Assembly: GCF_013432195.1 (NCBI RefSeq)
Contig: NZ_JACCDB010000007.1
Coordinates: 1 to 64,000 of the forward strand
DNA: 64,000 nt
Origin: Tepidicella baoligensis
Lineage (GTDB): Bacteria; Pseudomonadota; Gammaproteobacteria; Burkholderiales; Burkholderiaceae_C
Reading direction: 5' to 3'
This document shows, piece after piece, positions 59,962-64,000 of this stretch. A model generated the notes under the pieces. That model was given only the letters and a program-made list of their open reading frames with translations. It was not told where the DNA came from and did no database searches. Made by a program: the position numbers and the translations under genes. Positions within the stretch are counted from its first letter, which is position 1. The number at the start of each line of letters is the position of its first letter.

Positions 59962-60002
59962 GGCGTGAGTGTGCCGCAAGGCTCGGATCGAGCGGAATGG
60001 CG

Positions 60003-60020
60003 TATGCATGCGCATGCATA
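60003..60020. promoter_or_regulatory. Perfect 18-bp palindrome between the regulator gene and tupB
   Basis: TATGCATGC joined directly to GCATGCATA, a perfect dyad without spacer, 42 bp from the regulator start and 54 bp from tupB. Its symmetry and position fit an operator for the dimeric divergent regulator controlling both sides. Confidence 0.7.
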
Positions 60021-60074
60021 ACTCGACAGTCCGCAGTGCGCAAGGCCGCCTTTGCCCCTAGGATGCCACTGCGC

Positions 60075-60818
60075 ATGAACACCTTCACCGAAAGCTTTCA
60101 AACCGCGCTGATGTTGATCGGCTCCTTCGACCCCGGGCTGTGGGCCGTGGTGCGCCGGTCGTTGGCGGTCAGCGGATTGGCCACACTGCTGGCCTGCGCG
60201 GTCGGCATGTTCGCCGGTGCCTGGCTGGGCGTGGCCCGGTTTCGTGGCCGGGGCGCGGTGGTCATCTTGCTCAACACGGCGCTGGCGGTGCCGGCCGTGG
60301 TGGTGGGGCTGGTGGTGTATCTGCTGTTGTCGCGCTCGGGGCCGCTCGGGTTTCTGGGCTGGCTGTTCAGCTTCCAGGCCATGGTGCTGGCGCAGACGTT
60401 GCTGGTGTTGCCGATTGCCATGGCTTTGACCCGTCAGGTGATCGAGGACGCGGAGCGCCAGCACGGTGAACAGTTGGCCTCTCTGGGCGCAGGAACGGGG
60501 ACTCGGGCCCTGTTGCTCGCCTGGGACGAGCGTTATGCCCTGCTGACGGTGCTGCTGGCGGCGTTTGGCCGCGCCATCGCCGAAGTGGGCGCGGTGATGA
60601 TCGTAGGCGGCAACATCGACGGCTTTACCCGGGTGATGACCACGGCCATTGCCCTGGAAACCAGCAAGGGCGATCTGCCCATGGCCCTCGGGCTCGGGCT
60701 GGTGCTGCTCGCGGTGGTGCTGCTGCTCAATGCGCTGGTGGCCGGCATACGGCGCTGGCGCGAGCGTGCCGACAGTGGTGCCCAGGCGGCACAGGCCGGG
60801 CAGGCGGTGCTGGCATGA
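60075..60818 (+). CDS. tupB: Tungstate ABC transporter permease
   Basis: A 247-residue inner-membrane protein with six predicted helices. The coupling-loop region LASLGAGTGTRALLLAW, then AFGRAIAEVGAVMIVGGNIDGFTRVMTTAIALE, is characteristic of TupB/WtpB-type permeases. ATG 60075 is chosen; an in-frame ATG at 60063 (MPLRM) is a close alternative. It overlaps tupC by 4 nt. Confidence 0.92.
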   Translation: MNTFTESFQTALMLIGSFDPGLWAVVRRSLAVSGLATLLACAVGMFAGAWLGVARFRGRGAVVILLNTALAVPAVVVGLVVYLLLSRSGPLGFLGWLFSFQAMVLAQTLLVLPIAMALTRQVIEDAERQHGEQLASLGAGTGTRALLLAWDERYALLTVLLAAFGRAIAEVGAVMIVGGNIDGFTRVMTTAIALETSKGDLPMALGLGLVLLAVVLLLNALVAGIRRWRERADSGAQAAQAGQAVLA

Positions 60819-61543
60819 CGGCGCTGTTCGAGTGGCGGGGCGTGGATGTGCGACTGGGCGGCAATGGCCAGGTGCACGCGCTCAGGAACGTGTCGTTGCG
60901 GATTGCACCGGGCGAGCGGGTGGCGGTGATCGGTCCCAACGGCAGTGGCAAGAGCACGCTGCTGCGGGCCCTGCACGGTCTGGTTCGGGTATCGGCGGGG
61001 CAGGCAATGGCACAGCCGCGAACCGGGCCCCACGCGGTCCGGCAGGCCATGCTGTTCCAGCGACCGTTTCTGTTGCGGCTCAGTGCGCTGCACAACATCC
61101 GGCTGGGGCTGTGGCTGGCCGGGAACCACACCTGGAGGCAGACGCGGGCTCCCGCTTGGGAGGCCCTGGAGCGGGTGGGGCTGGCCGACGTGGCGGACCG
61201 CAATGGCCGGGCGCTGTCCGGTGGGCAGCAACAACGGCTGGCGCTGGCGCGGGCCTGGGCCCTCAAGCCACAGGTATGGCTGCTGGACGAGCCCACCGCC
61301 AGTCTGGATCCACACGCCAAGCGCGACGTGGAGCAACTGATGGCCTCCTTCGCGCAGGAGCCGGGGGCGACCATGGTGTTCAGCAGCCACAACCTCGGAC
61401 AGGTGAAGCGGCTGGCCCAGCGGGTGCTGTATTTGGAAAGCGGTCAACTGCTGGCCGATCTACCGGTCGAACGGTTTTTCAACGAGTCGGTGCTGCAGGC
61501 GGTCAGTCCGCAGGCGCTGGCTTTCATCAAAGGAGAAGTGTGA
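60815..61543 (+). CDS. tupC: Tungstate ABC transporter ATP-binding protein
   Basis: A 242-residue ATPase. Walker A GPNGSGKST (about 47-55), signature LSGGQQQRLALARAW and Walker B VWLLDEP are present, with the switch histidine in FSSHNLGQ. No TOBE domain follows, unlike ModC. The ATG overlaps the tupB stop (ATGA), and its TGA overlaps the tupA start by 1 nt. Confidence 0.93.
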   Translation: MTALFEWRGVDVRLGGNGQVHALRNVSLRIAPGERVAVIGPNGSGKSTLLRALHGLVRVSAGQAMAQPRTGPHAVRQAMLFQRPFLLRLSALHNIRLGLWLAGNHTWRQTRAPAWEALERVGLADVADRNGRALSGGQQQRLALARAWALKPQVWLLDEPTASLDPHAKRDVEQLMASFAQEPGATMVFSSHNLGQVKRLAQRVLYLESGQLLADLPVERFFNESVLQAVSPQALAFIKGEV

Positions 61544-62343
61544 TGCTCAAGAAATTGTCATGGGTTTTGGGTACGCTGCTGGTGGCTGTGGCCGTCCAGG
61601 TGCAGGCGCAATCGATCGTGGTGGCTTCCACCACATCCACCGAACAGTCGGGGTTGTTTGGTCACATCCTGCCTCGGTTCAAACAGGCCACAGGCATCGA
61701 CGTGAAGGTGGTGGCGCTGGGCACCGGCCAGGCTATCGACATGGCGCGCCGAGGCGATGCCGATGTGCTGTTCGTGCACGACAAGGCCGCCGAAGAGAAG
61801 TTCGTCGCCGAGGGTTTCGGTGTCAAGCGGTTTGACGTGATGTACAACGACTTCGTGCTCGTGGGCCCCAAGGCCGATCCGGCGGGGGTCAAGGGCAATG
61901 ACATCGTGGTGGCCTTTCAAAAGCTGGCCGCAGCCAACGCACCTTTCGTCTCTCGCGGCGACAAGAGTGGCACGCATGCCGCCGAACTGCGCTTCTGGAA
62001 AATGACGCCCGATGAAGCCAACAAGGGCAGTGGCTACAGGGAGTGTGGCTGCGGCATGGGTCCGGCGCTGAACATGGCGTCCTCATCCAACGCCTATGTG
62101 CTGACCGACCGCGGCACCTGGCTGAGCTTCAGGAACCGGGGCGACCTGACCGTGCTGGTCGAAGGTGACCAGCGCCTCTTCAACCAGTACGGGGTGATGC
62201 TGGTGAACGCGGCCAAGCATCCCCATGTGAAGACGGCCGATGGCCAGACATTCGTGGACTGGGTGATCGGTCCTGAAGGCCAGGCTGCCATTGCCTCCTA
62301 CAAGGTGGGCGGTGAGCCGCTGTTCTTCCCAAACGCCCGCTGA
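61543..62343 (+). CDS. tupA: Tungstate-binding periplasmic protein
   Basis: A 266-residue substrate-binding protein with a signal peptide (1-22, AVAVQVQA cleavage region). ASTTSTEQSGLF at the mature N-terminus, SRGDKSGTH in the middle and ECGCGMGPALNMA with YVLTDRGTW later are the TupA family hallmarks for oxyanion binding. It is the third gene of the operon, after permease and ATPase. RBS AGGAG precedes the ATG by 7 nt. Confidence 0.93.
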   Translation: MLKKLSWVLGTLLVAVAVQVQAQSIVVASTTSTEQSGLFGHILPRFKQATGIDVKVVALGTGQAIDMARRGDADVLFVHDKAAEEKFVAEGFGVKRFDVMYNDFVLVGPKADPAGVKGNDIVVAFQKLAAANAPFVSRGDKSGTHAAELRFWKMTPDEANKGSGYRECGCGMGPALNMASSSNAYVLTDRGTWLSFRNRGDLTVLVEGDQRLFNQYGVMLVNAAKHPHVKTADGQTFVDWVIGPEGQAAIASYKVGGEPLFFPNAR

Positions 62344-62364
62344 GCCTGGGGTTGCCCGCACGGC

Positions 62365-62394
62365 TTGCTTTTGTGCCGCCGCAGCTTGTGATAA
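62365..62394 (+). promoter_or_regulatory. Candidate promoter of the sensor kinase gene
   Basis: TTGCTT (62365-62370), an 18-nt spacer and TGATAA (62389-62394). It lies 20 nt after the tupA stop, so the kinase may have its own promoter. A hairpin CCCCCGT/ACGGGGG (62524-62530 with 62536-62542) follows in the leader, just before the ribosome site GGAGG at 62552. Confidence 0.35.
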
Positions 62395-62562
62395 GGTGAC
62401 ATCCACGATGTCTTTCCACCCGGCGATGGCGGGGGGATGCATCGAGGGGGACCCACATGCACACCGATCGTCGGCCCGCTGCGGAGCCATTTCAATCCAG
62501 TCGTTTTCAGTGGATGCCCATGCCCCCCGTGGAGCACGGGGGCGCGCCGCCGGAGGCCTGAC

Positions 62563-64000
62563 ATGGCCCGTTGCCTGGCCTGGTGGGGGCTGGCCGGTGC
62601 GCTGTGGCTGGCCGGTTGCGGTGCCTTCGATGCCGCCACCAACCAGCGCGTGGTGCGCGTGGGCTTGTACCAGAATGCTCCCAAGGTCTATTCGGACGAA
62701 CAGGGCAAGCCGGCAGGCCTGTTTCCGGAGCTCCTCGACGCCATCGCCCAGCGCGAGCGCTGGCGCCTCCATTACGTGCCTTGCGAATGGGCCGACTGCC
62801 TGCGCCAGTTGGAAGAGGGCACCATCGATCTCATGCCCGACGTCGCCTTCTCGGCCGAGCGGGCGCAGCGGTTCGATTTTCATCAAGTCTCGGTGGCCAA
62901 CAGCTGGTCACAGGTCTATGCGCATCCCGACCTGCGCGTGCAGACCCTCTCCGACCTGACGGCGCGCCGCATTGCGGTGTTGGAAGGGGGTATCCAGCAG
63001 CATTTCCTGGGACAGTTGTTGACCGCCAGCGGCATTCCCTATCAAGCGGTTCCCGTGGGTTCGCTGGATGAAGGCTATCGGGCGGTGCGGGACGGGCGGG
63101 CCGACGCCGTGGTCACCAACAGCTTTTTTGCCATACGCAATGGCCAGATGTACCGGCTCGGCGAGACCCCCATCGTGTTCCTGCCGTCTTCCCTGTATGT
63201 CGCGGCCCCGAAAGGCCGCCATGCCGACCTCCTCGCGGCGATCGACCGCCACATCAGTGCCTGGCGCAGTGACGCGAATTCGATCTACTACGACGCGATG
63301 CGCCGTACCATGGCATCGCCCACGGCTACCTCCACGCCGGACTGGGTGGGCTGGTCGCTGACCACACTCCTGGGTGTGCTGCTGTTCCTCGGGGGGGCGA
63401 CCCTGATGCTGCGCAGCAAGGTTCAGCGGCGCACCCGTCGGCTCGTGGAAACGCTGGAGATCCTGCGCCAGGAGCGGGCCAATCTGGAGCAGGTGGTGGC
63501 CGAGCGGACGGCGCAACTGCGCGCAGCCAAGGAAGAAGCGGAGGCGCTTTCCCGCGCCAAGAGCGACTTTCTGGCCGTGATGAGTCACGAGATCCGCACC
63601 CCGATGAATGCCATTCTGGGTATGCTCTATCTTGCGCTCAAGCGAGATCTGGATGCTTCCCTGCGTGATCAGTTGACCAAGGCGCAAGGCGCGGCGCGTT
63701 CCCTGCTGGGCATCATCAACGACATCCTGGACATCTCCAAGATCGAGGCCGGCAAGCTGGAGATCGAGCAGGTCGAGTTCGGCCTGGATTCGGTGCTGGA
63801 GCAGCTGACCGATGCCATCGGCTACCAGGCCGAGCAGAAGGGGATCGAGTTCCTCATCCGTTACGACCCCGCCATTCCCCATCGGCTCATTGGCGACCCC
63901 TTGCGGCTGGGCCAGGTGCTGCTCAACCTGTGTGGCAATGCGGTCAAGTTCACCGATGAAGGCGAGGTGGAACTCGCTTTCCAGCAAATCGACAGCGGGG
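62563..64000 (+). CDS. Sensor histidine kinase with periplasmic solute-binding domain (3' end beyond window)
   Basis: At least 479 residues, open to the window end. The N-terminus has a lipobox-like WLAGC with C19, then a bacterial solute-binding (SBP_bac_3) domain of about 30-250 (VRVGLYQNAPKVYSD), one transmembrane helix (about 262-284), a coiled linker and the kinase core: phosphoacceptor H342 in MSHEIRTPMNAILGM and N459 of the N box in NLCGNAVKFTDEGEV. BvgS/EvgS-type architecture with one binding domain; receiver domains could follow downstream. A lipobox plus a membrane helix is odd. It follows the tungstate operon but need not be linked to it. Confidence 0.9.
   Translation, partial: MARCLAWWGLAGALWLAGCGAFDAATNQRVVRVGLYQNAPKVYSDEQGKPAGLFPELLDAIAQRERWRLHYVPCEWADCLRQLEEGTIDLMPDVAFSAERAQRFDFHQVSVANSWSQVYAHPDLRVQTLSDLTARRIAVLEGGIQQHFLGQLLTASGIPYQAVPVGSLDEGYRAVRDGRADAVVTNSFFAIRNGQMYRLGETPIVFLPSSLYVAAPKGRHADLLAAIDRHISAWRSDANSIYYDAMRRTMASPTATSTPDWVGWSLTTLLGVLLFLGGATLMLRSKVQRRTRRLVETLEILRQERANLEQVVAERTAQLRAAKEEAEALSRAKSDFLAVMSHEIRTPMNAILGMLYLALKRDLDASLRDQLTKAQGAARSLLGIINDILDISKIEAGKLEIEQVEFGLDSVLEQLTDAIGYQAEQKGIEFLIRYDPAIPHRLIGDPLRLGQVLLNLCGNAVKFTDEGEVELAFQQIDSG

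Noticed and set aside
60075-62343. Molybdate transporter (modBCA)
   Set aside because: The binding protein carries the TupA-type ECGxGMG and LTDRGTW motifs, and the ATPase lacks the C-terminal TOBE domain of ModC.
62344-62562. Small protein gene between tupA and the sensor kinase
   Set aside because: Frames there run on into the kinase gene out of phase, are Arg/Pro/Ala-rich and lack a ribosome site.

Overview
The window looks like chromosomal DNA of a GC-rich betaproteobacterium of the order Burkholderiales, most likely Comamonadaceae or a close relative. The evidence is the run rpsO-pnp-quinone oxidoreductase-tpiA-secG-tRNA-Leu-nuoA..N, the DUF2818 and DUF1178 genes behind nuoN, the M48 peptidase/rsgA pair divergent from orn, the BPSS1780-type membrane protein, and a C/G-rich palindromic intergenic element between nuoF and nuoG of a kind common in that family. 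This placement rests on gene order and protein families, not on a database search.

Layout. 1-114: the 3' end of a tRNA (probably Glu) and tRNA-Asp with a terminator. 160-3665: SUMT (cobA) divergent from tsaD, then a solitary periplasmic binding protein. 3824-8612: rpsO, pnp, a quinone oxidoreductase, tpiA and secG. 8712-23686: tRNA-Leu(GAG) and the complete 14-gene complex I operon plus DUF2818. 23717-32243: housekeeping genes (DUF1178, glutamate dehydrogenase, a ComEA-like HhH protein, a CoA pyrophosphatase, a CbiB-like membrane protein, rsgA, M48 protease, orn, PiT phosphate transporter). 32556-39046: RhlE-type helicase overlapping tail to tail with a CHASE-PAS-PAS-GGDEF-EAL protein, an alpha/beta hydrolase, and GMP reductase. 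39329-48472: a stand-alone MotA/MotB pair, uvrD, a BPSS1780-like membrane protein, thrB, DUF2782 and polA.

48565-57703 is the most accessory-looking part: a diguanylate cyclase, then on the minus strand PilZ protein -> glycine-rich collagen-like secreted protein -> (terminator) -> type I secretion ABC ATPase -> HlyD-type adaptor -> lipoprotein with a degenerate ClpP/crotonase-like core. Facing away from it are an atypical NarL-type regulator and a sugar nucleotidyltransferase. I read this as a c-di-GMP-linked type I secretion cassette exporting a 611-residue protein with Gly-X-Y and Gly-Gly-X tracts. It is the best candidate here for an undescribed system.

57781-64000: a Tat-exported metallo-beta-lactamase-fold protein, a tungstate uptake locus (HTH + substrate-binding-domain regulator divergent from tupB-tupC-tupA, with a perfect 18-bp palindrome between them), and the start of a lipoprotein-like sensor kinase with a periplasmic solute-binding domain that runs off the window.

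A recurring feature is a -10-like hexamer 6-8 nt before the start codon (tsaD, DUF1178, the CbiB-like gene, orn, uvrD, polA, the diguanylate cyclase), suggesting frequent leaderless transcripts.
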